This document shows positions 19,846 to 28,446 of a DNA stretch of 64,000 nucleotides, piece after piece. Numbering within the stretch: the first letter of the stretch is position 1; every line of letters starts with the position of its first letter. The translations under genes and the position numbers were made by a program. Location: assembly GCA_021413705.1 (NCBI GenBank), contig JAIOPX010000105.1, positions 1 through 64,000 of the forward strand, in the 5' to 3' direction. Below the pieces are notes generated by a model. That model was not told where the DNA came from and did not search any database. It saw only the letters and a list, made by a program, of their open reading frames with translations. The DNA is from Planctomycetota bacterium. Its GTDB lineage: Bacteria > Planctomycetota > Planctomycetia > Pirellulales > UBA7805.

Positions 19846-22245
19846 TCAATTCTTGGCCGAAATCAGTTGTTGCATCAATTCCGCCGGCGACTTGTCTTTC
19901 ACCTGCGGATCACCGCTAAGCCGCACATATTTGTAATTCAGCTTGCGATCTTCATATGGGTTGAGCCGGTCTAGACGAAGTGCTTCGGCCGCATTGCGGG
20001 CCGCCTGTTCGTCTTCGCCTGCCAGGTGTTCCGCCCAGGCCAGTTGAGCGCGAAGCAGGCTGCTGGCCGGAAAGCGGTTGACGGCTTCGAGATAGGCGTT
20101 CGCAGCGCGTTGAGCCAACTCGGGATTCTCAAACTTGCGATAGGCCAGCAGGAACCAATCGCCTGAAAGTTTGTGGGCGTCTGCTGAAGCATGGGCCAGC
20201 TTGAGCCAGTTTTCATGGGCCGATTCAAAAGCGTCCTCCCGATCCTCGCTCTGACTTTCCAGCCAGGCGAGCTGGCGCCGCTGCGCCGATTCGCGTTGTG
20301 CGAGGGCGTCCCAAGGGTCAGCCTGCACGGCCTCGTTGAGCCAATGCTGTCCGGTGGCGAGGTATTCCTTTTTCTGGGCGGAAGAATCTTGAGAGGTGGC
20401 GGCCAATCTGTATGCTTCCAACGCCATGTCGAGCGCCATTCGCGATCGAACGACAGGAGACAGGGCAGTCCACTGACAGGCGGCCGCCAGCGCCATTGCC
20501 ACCAGAAACGCCACACCTGCCGCGCCGCGGGAGACGGGGAGCTTCACACTATTGGACTCTGCTTGAGTCAGTCCCAAAGCCACAAGCAGCCACAAGCTGC
20601 CGGCCACTCCGGGATAACTGATGCCGCCAGCCCCCAACAGGTTCAACAACAGCACCGCCGCACCAATCGCCAACAGCTTGGCTGGCAGTCGTCCACGACA
20701 AACCCAGGGCCACAAGCACCAGACAAAAGCCGCACTAAGAACCAGGCCCACGATGATGGCTTCAGGGTCATAGAGTGTTTTGATCACAGGGTTGAAGTAT
20801 TTTGCCAGCAAGTAGGCCAGTGCCATGCCTAGCGCTGCGCCAAGAATTATTGCAAATGTTCCAGCATGGGTGCCTGGGGCAAGTGGGGCGCCGCCCCAGC
20901 CCTCCTGGGGCAGCCCTCCACTCGCCCCAGGCACCCGATCGTTTGCCCCAGGCACCCGATCAGGCCCAGGCACCCGATCGCTCTCTGCAACCATCTGCGA
21001 TTCTGTGTCACGCTTGGCGACACGCAGAAAAAATCCCGCCAGCGCTACGACCAGTGCCACTGTGGCGGGGATGCCGGCCGTGGACAGCATCTCCAAGAGA
21101 AAGTTGTGTGGATCGGAGATCGATTCGCGGTAGTGGGGCTGCATATGCTGCGTGTAGAGATCGCGAAAGTGGCCGGGGCCGCAGCCCAGCAGCCAGTGAT
21201 CGAGGAACAGCCGCCACGTCGCCTGCCAATATTCGAGCCGAACCACGACCGACAATCGCGGCCCGGCCAAGGATGGCCCATGGGTGGTGAGTACGAGCGT
21301 CAGCGCGGCGGCCAGCAGCAAGGCCAGCCCGCCGATCAACCAGCCGCCATACCGGCGCAAGCGCACGCCACCTCCCGTGGCGAGCAGCAGTACCAGCCCA
21401 ACAGCCGCGGCAAGTTGTGCAGTGCGCGAGTGCGTTTGATAGAGGCAGGCCGCCGCCGCCAGCAGCCCGATGGCCAGCGGTCCCACCACTCGCGCCCGCA
21501 ACCGCTCCGATCGAACCGCTCCGGCCGCCACGCCTGTTCCCACAACGAGCCAGGCCGCCAGGAAACCCGCCAATGAATTGGTCATCGCAAAGGACGCTGT
21601 CGGTTCTGAATTGTTGAACCGGGCCAGAAGCTCCTCTCGCACGGTGGCGCTGGCAAAACCCAGGCCTGGTAGCGGGATATTGGGATCGCGGATTTTCGCC
21701 TCGGAAAATTCCTGCCGGTCCCGGGGTAATTCGACCCCAACCTGCCAGCCTGCATAGACCGCTTGGAGGACACAGAGTGTGAGCATGATCGCGACGATGG
21801 CCCGGCACTCAACCGCGGTGCGAACAAGCTGCCGCGCTAGTAAAAAACCAACCCCCAAACCGGTCCATTGCCAGACCATGTTGATCGCCGGCCTCGCTCC
21901 GTAGTGCAGCGATGCAATCGCGGCGAGGGCATGGAAAACGATCAGCGTCACGACGGCCCACTCGACAAGCCCAAAGCGATGGGCGCTCACGCGTCCTGCG
22001 ACTGCCAGCCCGCAGAACGCCACGGCCAGCAACAGTGTCAGCGCCACCAGAGGCAAACCGGCTCCGTCAGGCGCGGCAATGGAATCGGCCGGCAGCAGGA
22101 CGCTTGCCACGATCAGCGCAGAGAGCATCCCCAGCAGCAATGTTCTGGCTCGCTCGGCAGCGGACTGGCTCGTTGGGTTCTTCTGCGTTCGCTTCAAGTT
22201 GGCCTCGCCGATTCGTAGGATGGGCTTCCAGCCCGTCCATTGCAT
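19846..22245 (-). CDS. O-antigen ligase family membrane protein with TPR-like C-terminus
   Basis: Multi-TM; HWLLGCGPGHFRDLYTQHMQPHYRESISDPHNFLLEMLSTAGIPA; the ORF N-terminus overlaps a repeat, so the true start may be downstream. Confidence 0.82.
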   Translation of the reverse strand: MQWTGWKPILRIGEANLKRTQKNPTSQSAAERARTLLLGMLSALIVASVLLPADSIAAPDGAGLPLVALTLLLAVAFCGLAVAGRVSAHRFGLVEWAVVTLIVFHALAAIASLHYGARPAINMVWQWTGLGVGFLLARQLVRTAVECRAIVAIMLTLCVLQAVYAGWQVGVELPRDRQEFSEAKIRDPNIPLPGLGFASATVREELLARFNNSEPTASFAMTNSLAGFLAAWLVVGTGVAAGAVRSERLRARVVGPLAIGLLAAAACLYQTHSRTAQLAAAVGLVLLLATGGGVRLRRYGGWLIGGLALLLAAALTLVLTTHGPSLAGPRLSVVVRLEYWQATWRLFLDHWLLGCGPGHFRDLYTQHMQPHYRESISDPHNFLLEMLSTAGIPATVALVVALAGFFLRVAKRDTESQMVAESDRVPGPDRVPGANDRVPGASGGLPQEGWGGAPLAPGTHAGTFAIILGAALGMALAYLLAKYFNPVIKTLYDPEAIIVGLVLSAAFVWCLWPWVCRGRLPAKLLAIGAAVLLLNLLGAGGISYPGVAGSLWLLVALGLTQAESNSVKLPVSRGAAGVAFLVAMALAAACQWTALSPVVRSRMALDMALEAYRLAATSQDSSAQKKEYLATGQHWLNEAVQADPWDALAQRESAQRRQLAWLESQSEDREDAFESAHENWLKLAHASADAHKLSGDWFLLAYRKFENPELAQRAANAYLEAVNRFPASSLLRAQLAWAEHLAGEDEQAARNAAEALRLDRLNPYEDRKLNYKYVRLSGDPQVKDKSPAELMQQLISAKN
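20868..20990. repeat. Palindrome/tandem repeat (family K) inside the O-antigen ligase gene
   Basis: GGGTGCCTGGGGCAAGTGG inverted with CCACTCGCCCCAGGCACCC, then two further CCCAGGCACCCGATC units. Confidence 0.85.
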
Positions 22246-22273
22246 TGAAGCACGGGCTGGAAGCCCATGCTAC
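22215..22273. repeat. Inverted-arm palindromic element, family C
   Basis: GTAGGATGGGCTTCCAGCCCGT ... ACGGGCTGGAAGCCCATGCTAC. Confidence 0.9.
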
Positions 22274-22283
22274 AAATCCTCAG

Positions 22284-23417
22284 TTACTTTTGCCTCCGCC
22301 GACTCTTCAAATCCACCAGGGCTATCGACCCCAACACTGCCGCCACCACCGAGAGCACCACGAATGCGCCTCTGCGATCGACTCGATGCAGCATCAGCGC
22401 CCCCAGTCCGCAGATGAGCGTCGCCACCCAGATCACCACCACGGCCATGGTGCGCGAGAGTCCCAGATCGGTCAGCCGGTGCGAGACGTGGCACCGATCA
22501 GCGCTAAACGGACTGCGCCCCTCGCGTAGCCTTAGTGCGATGACTGTCAGCATATCGTAGAACGGAACGGCCAGCACACACAACGGAGCTAGAATGGCAT
22601 GGTCTGGCAGTCCTGGCCCGGCAAATGTCGCAGAGATCGTTGCCGTTGCCATCAGGAAGCCGACAAAATAGCTTCCTGCGTCCCCCATGAACAACCGTGC
22701 CGGCGGCGCATTGTGCCACAAAAAGCCCAGCAGGGATCCGAGCAGCACCAGCAGCAGCCCACCGACAAATAGTTGTGGCCCATGCGTGACTGGATTCGGC
22801 GCGGTGAGAATCACCGTGGCCAGGATGCCGGCCGCGATGGCCGCGACTCCGGCCGAGAGGCCGTCCATATTGTCGAGCATGTTAAAGGCATTGATGAGCC
22901 CCACGATCCAGATGACGCTCAGAGCGCCGGTGAGCCAGGGGGCGTCAATGAACAGGCTCAACCGCCAGTCCGCGATGACCATGGCTGTGGCCACAATCGT
23001 CTGCACGAGAAGTCGGAACCGCCAGTCGAGCCGTACACGATCGTCCCATAGACCAAGCATGACCAGCACCGCCCCGCCGGCCATAAGCATCCACAGCTTG
23101 CTGGTTTGCCGCAATAGGCCCGACAGGTGGGGCGCTACGAACTGGCGAAGTGCGCCGCTGCCGAGCCAAGCCTCCAGTCGTTGTGGACTTGGATCAGCCG
23201 TGAGGTACCAAAGAACCATTTGCCCGGCAGCCAGCGGGAGCAGCACGCCGAGCCAGATGGCAAGTCCTCCCCCGAGCGGCGTGGGTGATTTGTGTGTCGA
23301 GTGTCCCCCGGGCACGGCTACCAGTCCCCAGCGGACGGCATTGGCGCGAACCACATAGCCGCCGAGCAAGGCTACCAGAAATGCGGGAAGTGCCGAGCCG
23401 ACGATGAGCCAGATCAA
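22284..23417 (-). CDS. MraY/WecA-like phospho-sugar transferase (glycosyltransferase family 4, undecaprenyl-phosphate type)
   Basis: VPGGHSTHKSPTPLGGGLAIWLG, FNMLDNMDGLSAG, FMGDAGSYFVGF; TTG start at 23417 proposed because the ORF upstream to 23609 is repeat-derived. Confidence 0.88.
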   Translation of the reverse strand: MIWLIVGSALPAFLVALLGGYVVRANAVRWGLVAVPGGHSTHKSPTPLGGGLAIWLGVLLPLAAGQMVLWYLTADPSPQRLEAWLGSGALRQFVAPHLSGLLRQTSKLWMLMAGGAVLVMLGLWDDRVRLDWRFRLLVQTIVATAMVIADWRLSLFIDAPWLTGALSVIWIVGLINAFNMLDNMDGLSAGVAAIAAGILATVILTAPNPVTHGPQLFVGGLLLVLLGSLLGFLWHNAPPARLFMGDAGSYFVGFLMATATISATFAGPGLPDHAILAPLCVLAVPFYDMLTVIALRLREGRSPFSADRCHVSHRLTDLGLSRTMAVVVIWVATLICGLGALMLHRVDRRGAFVVLSVVAAVLGSIALVDLKSRRRQK

Positions 23418-23440
23418 GGTTCGTTGTCCTAGTGTCTTCG

Positions 23441-23569
23441 ACCGCTCGCCTTTGGCGAGCGGGGGGCGTAAGCCCCCTGTTTCTTCCCGCTCCGAAGTCA
23501 GCCCCACATTGTCTGGCAGCACGACGCCAACGGCCGGCTTCCGCCGGCGGCTCACACCGACCGCTCGGC
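23441..23569. repeat. Composite repeat, family D (GGCGAGCGG termini, unlike arms)
   Basis: GGCGAGCGGGGGGCGTAAGCCCCCTG ... CCAACGGCCGGCTTCCGCCGGCGGCTCACACCGACCGCTCGGC. Confidence 0.85.
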
Positions 23570-24109
23570 TTTTGCGATTGCCAATTTTCTTTTCAAAGTC
23601 GCTCGACACTCCTCAAAGAATGCCTGGTAATCGTCCCGGCGGTAGTCGGCAAAAGTCCACTCGCGCTGCTGCCAACGTCCGTCTTTGTAATACAGCGTAA
23701 CCTCGGCATAGATTCCCTGTCCAAGGTAGATGCGATGGGCATGGTCCTTGGTCGAGGCCAGCACGAGTTTTCCCAAGCCAATGTAGCCGGGGTCCAGGTT
23801 CAACGGCCGCGGTTCATTGTGACCTGAGACAGCTGCGTACTCCGCCTCCCAGGCATTGGTTTGTCGTTTGATCTCGGCCAGCATGCCCGGATCGACTAGC
23901 CTCTCAAAGGCCCAAAAGGGTTTGAGCAGTTCCGGGCCCATGGAAGGTGTGTAGTACTCGGTCTCGCGGAATTCGAACCGGGGGCTTTCCAGCGCCAGCG
24001 GGCCGAACAAGGCGACAGATCGATCGAGAGCCCATTCGAGGGCTTTTTCGTATCGGCTGAAGGCTGCCAAGAGTAGAAGGACTGATTGTGAGGTATTGAT
24101 GTCGCCCAT
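23552..24109 (-). CDS. DUF4416 family protein
   Basis: ATG at 24109 (MGDINTSQSVLLLLAAFSRYEKALEWA); FRETEYYTPSMGPELLKPFWAFERL. Confidence 0.8.
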   Translation of the reverse strand: MGDINTSQSVLLLLAAFSRYEKALEWALDRSVALFGPLALESPRFEFRETEYYTPSMGPELLKPFWAFERLVDPGMLAEIKRQTNAWEAEYAAVSGHNEPRPLNLDPGYIGLGKLVLASTKDHAHRIYLGQGIYAEVTLYYKDGRWQQREWTFADYRRDDYQAFFEECRATLKRKLAIAKAERSV

Positions 24110-24240
24110 GAACGTGGCAACATACCAGATCGGCGTGTGGCACGGAACAATCGCCCCGCTTGATTGCTGCCGCTGCCGAAGCCACAATAACCTCTCCCCT
24201 GCCCCACTCTTTCCCGCCCAAAGTTTCCGAGGATTACAGC

Positions 24241-25638
24241 ATGTCTCGCCTGCCAGTCGCTTGCGTCGTCGTTGGCCTGCTTATTTTTTCCACGCTGACC
24301 CAGGCCGCCGAATTGCGTCGCTCTCCCTACCTCCTGGAAATGAAACCCGATGGCGTGACCATTCGCTGGCGAACTGATCGTTCCAGCCCGCCTCCAGCCC
24401 TGGTGCGCTATGGGTCGGATCCCAACAAACTCGATCAAGCCCTGATGGCCACCGAGCTGCCTGCCGCTTCCAACAATGCCTACGACTGGACCGCCAAGCT
24501 GACCGGGTTGAAGCCCAACACGAAGTATTATTATGCCCTGGACATGGCCGGCGTGACGCTGTGTGGCGGTGACGAGGATTGTTCCTTCATCACGTCGCCG
24601 CCGGTGGGAGAAAAAGCCCCGCTCCGGTTCTGGTGCCTGGGTGATAGCGGTTCGAATCGCCCGCGCGGCCCTAACACAGACGCGGCGCTGAAGGCTCCGG
24701 GGCCAGGCAATCCGTTTCTTGTTCGTAACGGGTTCCTGAAGTTCAATGGAGACAAGCCGATTCGTGGCGGCATCATTCTGCTGGGGGACAACGGCAATCC
24801 CCAGGGAACCGATGTTCAATACCAGACGGCGTTCTTTCAGACGTATCCCAAGATTCTCTCCAAAACGGCCCTCTGGCCCTGTGTAGGCAATCACGACATG
24901 GAGCGGAACGTCTATGGCCGCACTTTCGCCACGGCCAAAGACAGCGCCACTTCGGAATCGACCAACGAAGGCCCCCACTTTCCGTTCTACTACAGCGCCG
25001 ACATCGGCAACGTCCACCTAGTGATCCTCGATCCGTGGTGGACCTGGTGGACGCGCAACACTGACCTGAACCACCGCCCCTGGCGGCAGCAGATGGAATG
25101 GCTCGACAAGGATCTGGCCGCTACCAAACAAGAATGGATCATCCTGGGCGACCATTTTCCCTGCTATGCCGATGGCAACTACAATTCCGACGGCGAAGGC
25201 GGGATGCTCTCGATGCTGCGCAAGGAACTGGTGCCGCTCTGCGATAAGCACGGCGTGGACATGTTTCTGGCAGGGCACGACCATAGCTACCAACGGTCCT
25301 TTCTGATTTCCAAGCATCTTGGAGACGGCAAGACATTCGACCCCAAGCAGCATTTGAAGTTTGCTGGCGATGGTCGCAAGGAGCCAATTGTCAAGCGTTT
25401 TGGACCCGAGAGCGGAACGATCTATGTGGTCCACGGAGCTGGCGGCGGCGGACGGCCGGGTGGCAACTATGCCCTGCCGGCGATGGTGCCGATGCCTGAA
25501 AAGGATGGCAAGGTGCTCCGTGGAATCCAGGGCGCCGGTAGTTTCGTGATTGACGTCGATGGCCTTACGCTCACCTCCTACGCGCTCGATGCCGCGGGCA
25601 ATGTGCTGGATCAGTTCTCGATGCAAAAACAGCGTTGA
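24241..25638 (+). CDS. Metallophosphoesterase / purple acid phosphatase-like secreted protein
   Basis: Signal peptide; GDSG, GDNG, GNHD, FLAGHDHSYQRS motifs; Fn3-like N-terminal region. Confidence 0.88.
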   Translation: MSRLPVACVVVGLLIFSTLTQAAELRRSPYLLEMKPDGVTIRWRTDRSSPPPALVRYGSDPNKLDQALMATELPAASNNAYDWTAKLTGLKPNTKYYYALDMAGVTLCGGDEDCSFITSPPVGEKAPLRFWCLGDSGSNRPRGPNTDAALKAPGPGNPFLVRNGFLKFNGDKPIRGGIILLGDNGNPQGTDVQYQTAFFQTYPKILSKTALWPCVGNHDMERNVYGRTFATAKDSATSESTNEGPHFPFYYSADIGNVHLVILDPWWTWWTRNTDLNHRPWRQQMEWLDKDLAATKQEWIILGDHFPCYADGNYNSDGEGGMLSMLRKELVPLCDKHGVDMFLAGHDHSYQRSFLISKHLGDGKTFDPKQHLKFAGDGRKEPIVKRFGPESGTIYVVHGAGGGGRPGGNYALPAMVPMPEKDGKVLRGIQGAGSFVIDVDGLTLTSYALDAAGNVLDQFSMQKQR

Positions 25639-25743
25639 GCAGAAACTGCGCAGAGCGGATGGCGCGAGCCACCGGTGGCAGTATGCACTGTTTGCGTTGA
25701 ATGATTGAATCGACAAATTCCACTTATCCGCTGCCGTAGTTTA

Positions 25744-25760
25744 CCCTAGAATATCTAGGG
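25744..25760. promoter_or_regulatory. Perfect palindrome CCCTAGA-ATA-TCTAGGG, candidate operator
   Basis: 7-bp arms, 3-nt centre, 33 nt upstream of the 25794 start. Confidence 0.35.
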
Positions 25761-25793
25761 CGAGAGCCTTCCTTCGGCAAGGTATACGAAAGC

Positions 25794-26420
25794 ATGGAAT
25801 GCGTCGATCCAGAATTTGCGACTTTCTTGAGTCCGTTTGTAGAAGCACTAGACCAACATGCCTCCGCGGCCTATGGGCTCTGGCCCGATTTGAGGTTGGC
25901 CTATTTCAATCCAAGTTGGTTCGCGTTTGCGGCGGCGAATGACGGGGAGCCGGACATTTCTTCCCGCTGGCCGTTGGGGGCTTCAATTGCCGATCTGCCC
26001 GCGCCACCCTTGAGCAACTTCTATCGAATATTGTTCGGACGTTGTTTAGCGACGAACTCGCGGCGGGAGTTCGAGTATGACTGCTCCAGTGCCGATGTCG
26101 ATCGCCGATTCCACATGGTCATACGACCTTTGGGGAAGGCTGCCGGACTCTTGATCATCAATACGCTCCGATTGGAGCATCCTCACGATGAGTCGCTGCG
26201 TCCCAAGCACGACGCGATTGAACAGCAATATCGCGATCGCAACGGAATCATTCGCATGTGCATGAACTGCCGCGGCATCAATCGACTCAGCAATCCCGCC
26301 GCCTGGGACTGGGTTCCCGCCTGGGTGCGCGTACTTCCCGACAATGTCAGCCACGGGTTATGTCCCGTGTGCGCCAGTTTCTACATGGCCCAACTCAATG
26401 ATTCCACTGTGAGCATCTGA
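25794..26420 (+). CDS. PAS-like hypothetical protein with CxxC pairs
   Basis: ORF 208 aa; MCMNCRGINRL and LCPVCASFY. Confidence 0.55.
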   Translation: MECVDPEFATFLSPFVEALDQHASAAYGLWPDLRLAYFNPSWFAFAAANDGEPDISSRWPLGASIADLPAPPLSNFYRILFGRCLATNSRREFEYDCSSADVDRRFHMVIRPLGKAAGLLIINTLRLEHPHDESLRPKHDAIEQQYRDRNGIIRMCMNCRGINRLSNPAAWDWVPAWVRVLPDNVSHGLCPVCASFYMAQLNDSTVSI

Positions 26421-26499
26421 GGGTGCGCGTTATTGGCCTCTCGTTGACATTTTGCTACACTCGGTTGTTTGCTTCCTGTCCAAAAAATGGAGAACTACC

Positions 26500-26841
26500 G
26501 TGACTCAGCCCACTGAAGGTTCCGGCAAGAACGGTCCGGCCGCCGATAGCCGAAATACGCCTCCACCCGTTGCCATGGAGGCCGATGACAGCCAGGTGAC
26601 AGCCGCCTATGCCAACTTCTGCCGCGTGATGACCAGGCCGGAAGAATTGATCGTTGATTTTGGGTTGGACACTCAAGCCGGACCCACGCAGGCCCATCCG
26701 GTCAAGTTGACCCAGCGCGTCATCATGAACTACTACACGGCCAAGCGGCTGTTGGGTTTGTTGCAGATGACCGTCCAACGCCACGAAGCGACGTTCGGCG
26801 TGTTGGAGACGAACATCCAGAAGCGGGTGACGCAGCGCTAA
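26500..26841 (+). CDS. DUF3467-like protein
   Basis: AYANFCRVMTRPEELIVDFGLDTQ...VKLTQRVIMNYYTAKRLLGLLQMTVQRHE. Confidence 0.75.
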   Translation: MTQPTEGSGKNGPAADSRNTPPPVAMEADDSQVTAAYANFCRVMTRPEELIVDFGLDTQAGPTQAHPVKLTQRVIMNYYTAKRLLGLLQMTVQRHEATFGVLETNIQKRVTQR

Positions 26842-26847
26842 TTAAAT

Positions 26848-26954
26848 GGCGAGCGGGCCCCCTGTTTCATCCTGCGACATTTGCCATCCAACTTTACGAG
26901 CTAGCACGAAGCCAACGGCCGGCTTCCGCCGGTGGCTCACAGCGACCGCTCGCC
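26848..26954. repeat. Composite repeat, family D (second copy)
   Basis: GGCGAGCGGGCCCCCTGTTTCATCC ... CCAACGGCCGGCTTCCGCCGGTGGCTCACAGCGACCGCTCGCC. Confidence 0.85.
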
Positions 26955-26962
26955 TTTCGTGC

Positions 26963-27514
26963 TCAACCCTCCGACAACGATATTGGTTCGGCTCCGGCTT
27001 CCGTGAAAATCCGCTCGGCTATTGCCAGTTGTTCTGCGTGATTTGTTTCATGGGATTCAGCCGCCACCAGGATGCGTCCTTTGGCCACAGCCTGGTCATA
27101 GTAATTGGCCAGTTCCTTTTCCACGCCGCGCGTCATCATCGCGCCGATCAAACCCCCAGACGCAAAGCCGCCCCACATCGCAATCGGGGCAGTGGCCAGC
27201 AGCGCCAAGCCTCCTGTCGCGACCGCTCCGGCGGCCACCGAGAGCCCTCCCAATACGGCGCCGATCGTTCCTCCGATGAGCGTTGCCGCGGGGGCGTGCA
27301 TCCCTGCCGGATCCTGGTGCTCGAACGCCTTGAAATGCTGTTCAATGGCCTGATTGGAGCAGATTACCGAGATCGAATCCTTGGTGAATCCCGCTCCCAG
27401 CAATTGCTCCACGGCCCGGTCGGCGGCCGCGATCGAGGCAAAAATTCCAACCCGGATTGGCCGCTGCCTCTCTGCGATTCTGTCGGTGGCCTCTTTTCTC
27501 TGAAGGTCGTCCAT
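26963..27514 (-). CDS. General stress protein 17M-like membrane protein
   Basis: VGIFASIAAADRAVEQLLGAGFTKDSISVI plus glycine-rich TM segment. Confidence 0.65.
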   Translation of the reverse strand: MDDLQRKEATDRIAERQRPIRVGIFASIAAADRAVEQLLGAGFTKDSISVICSNQAIEQHFKAFEHQDPAGMHAPAATLIGGTIGAVLGGLSVAAGAVATGGLALLATAPIAMWGGFASGGLIGAMMTRGVEKELANYYDQAVAKGRILVAAESHETNHAEQLAIAERIFTEAGAEPISLSEG

Positions 27515-27858
27515 GGTTTTTCCTTCCGTCGAGTGCGGGCTTTCCAATGAGTGCCGTAAGTTCCCCATTACACCCAGATAATTGGGGCAGCGAGTCTCGG
27601 GGTCAAGGTTCACGGATTGAGAGGCCTGTTCCCCAGGGAATCAGTCAGCCAGTGAAGACGCCTATTTTACAAACTATTTTGTTGGCCACAACTCTGTACA
27701 CCTGAATGCTTTAGGCGATTGGCCAAAGAATTTCGAAAATTACGGAGTGTCGCTTTGTCTGTCAGGGACGTTATCTAGTTGACATTGCGCCTTACAATCG
27801 TGACGCGGATGCAGGATTTGTGGACGGCACGCTTGTGACAGGTAAGAACGAGCCAGCG

Positions 27859-28404
27859 ATGAGCGACCTCCCTCAGTCTGATACCCAGCACGAAGATGTT
27901 CCCTTCATGGAGCTGCTGACGCTCCATCAAACCCAGATTTATGGGTATATCCGGGCGTTGGTTCACGATGCCGAGGACGCGAAGGACATTTTCCAATCGA
28001 CCAGCATTATCTTGTGGCGCAAATTCGACCAATTTCAGGCCGGCAGCAGTTTCAATCGCTGGGCGTGCAGCGTGGCCCAGTTTGAGGTCCGCAATTTCCT
28101 CCGCTCCAAGCGATCGTCCAGGGTCACATTCAGCGATGTGTTGGTGGAGAGCCTGGCGGCCAGCGCTCCTGAAGAGAACACGGCGGTTGCCGAAGCCCGG
28201 CAGGCTGCTCTGAAGATCTGCCTCACCAAGCTGACGCGTCCCGACCGAGAGCTGATCGAGACTTTCTATCGAGGCAATCAGCGTGCGGCCGAGATAGCTC
28301 ATGATACGGGTCGCACCCGACAGAGCATCGGCAATTCGTTGCGAAGAATTCGCCGCGCGCTGTTTGAGTGCATACGCCGCCAATTAGCCACAGAGGGTCT
28401 CTAG
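27859..28404 (+). CDS. RNA polymerase sigma factor, ECF type
   Basis: YIRALVHDAEDAKDIFQSTSIILWRKFDQF; KLTRPDRELIETFYRGNQRAAEIAHDTGRTRQSIGNSLRRIRRALFECIRR. Confidence 0.9.
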   Translation: MSDLPQSDTQHEDVPFMELLTLHQTQIYGYIRALVHDAEDAKDIFQSTSIILWRKFDQFQAGSSFNRWACSVAQFEVRNFLRSKRSSRVTFSDVLVESLAASAPEENTAVAEARQAALKICLTKLTRPDRELIETFYRGNQRAAEIAHDTGRTRQSIGNSLRRIRRALFECIRRQLATEGL

Positions 28405-28446
28405 CCCCGGGCTCCGCCCAGGAGCCTGCCCGGAGCCGCCATCACC

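Noticed and set aside
20868-20990. CRISPR-like array
   Set aside because: Units are adjacent with no unique spacers and the whole tract is translated in frame; no cas genes.
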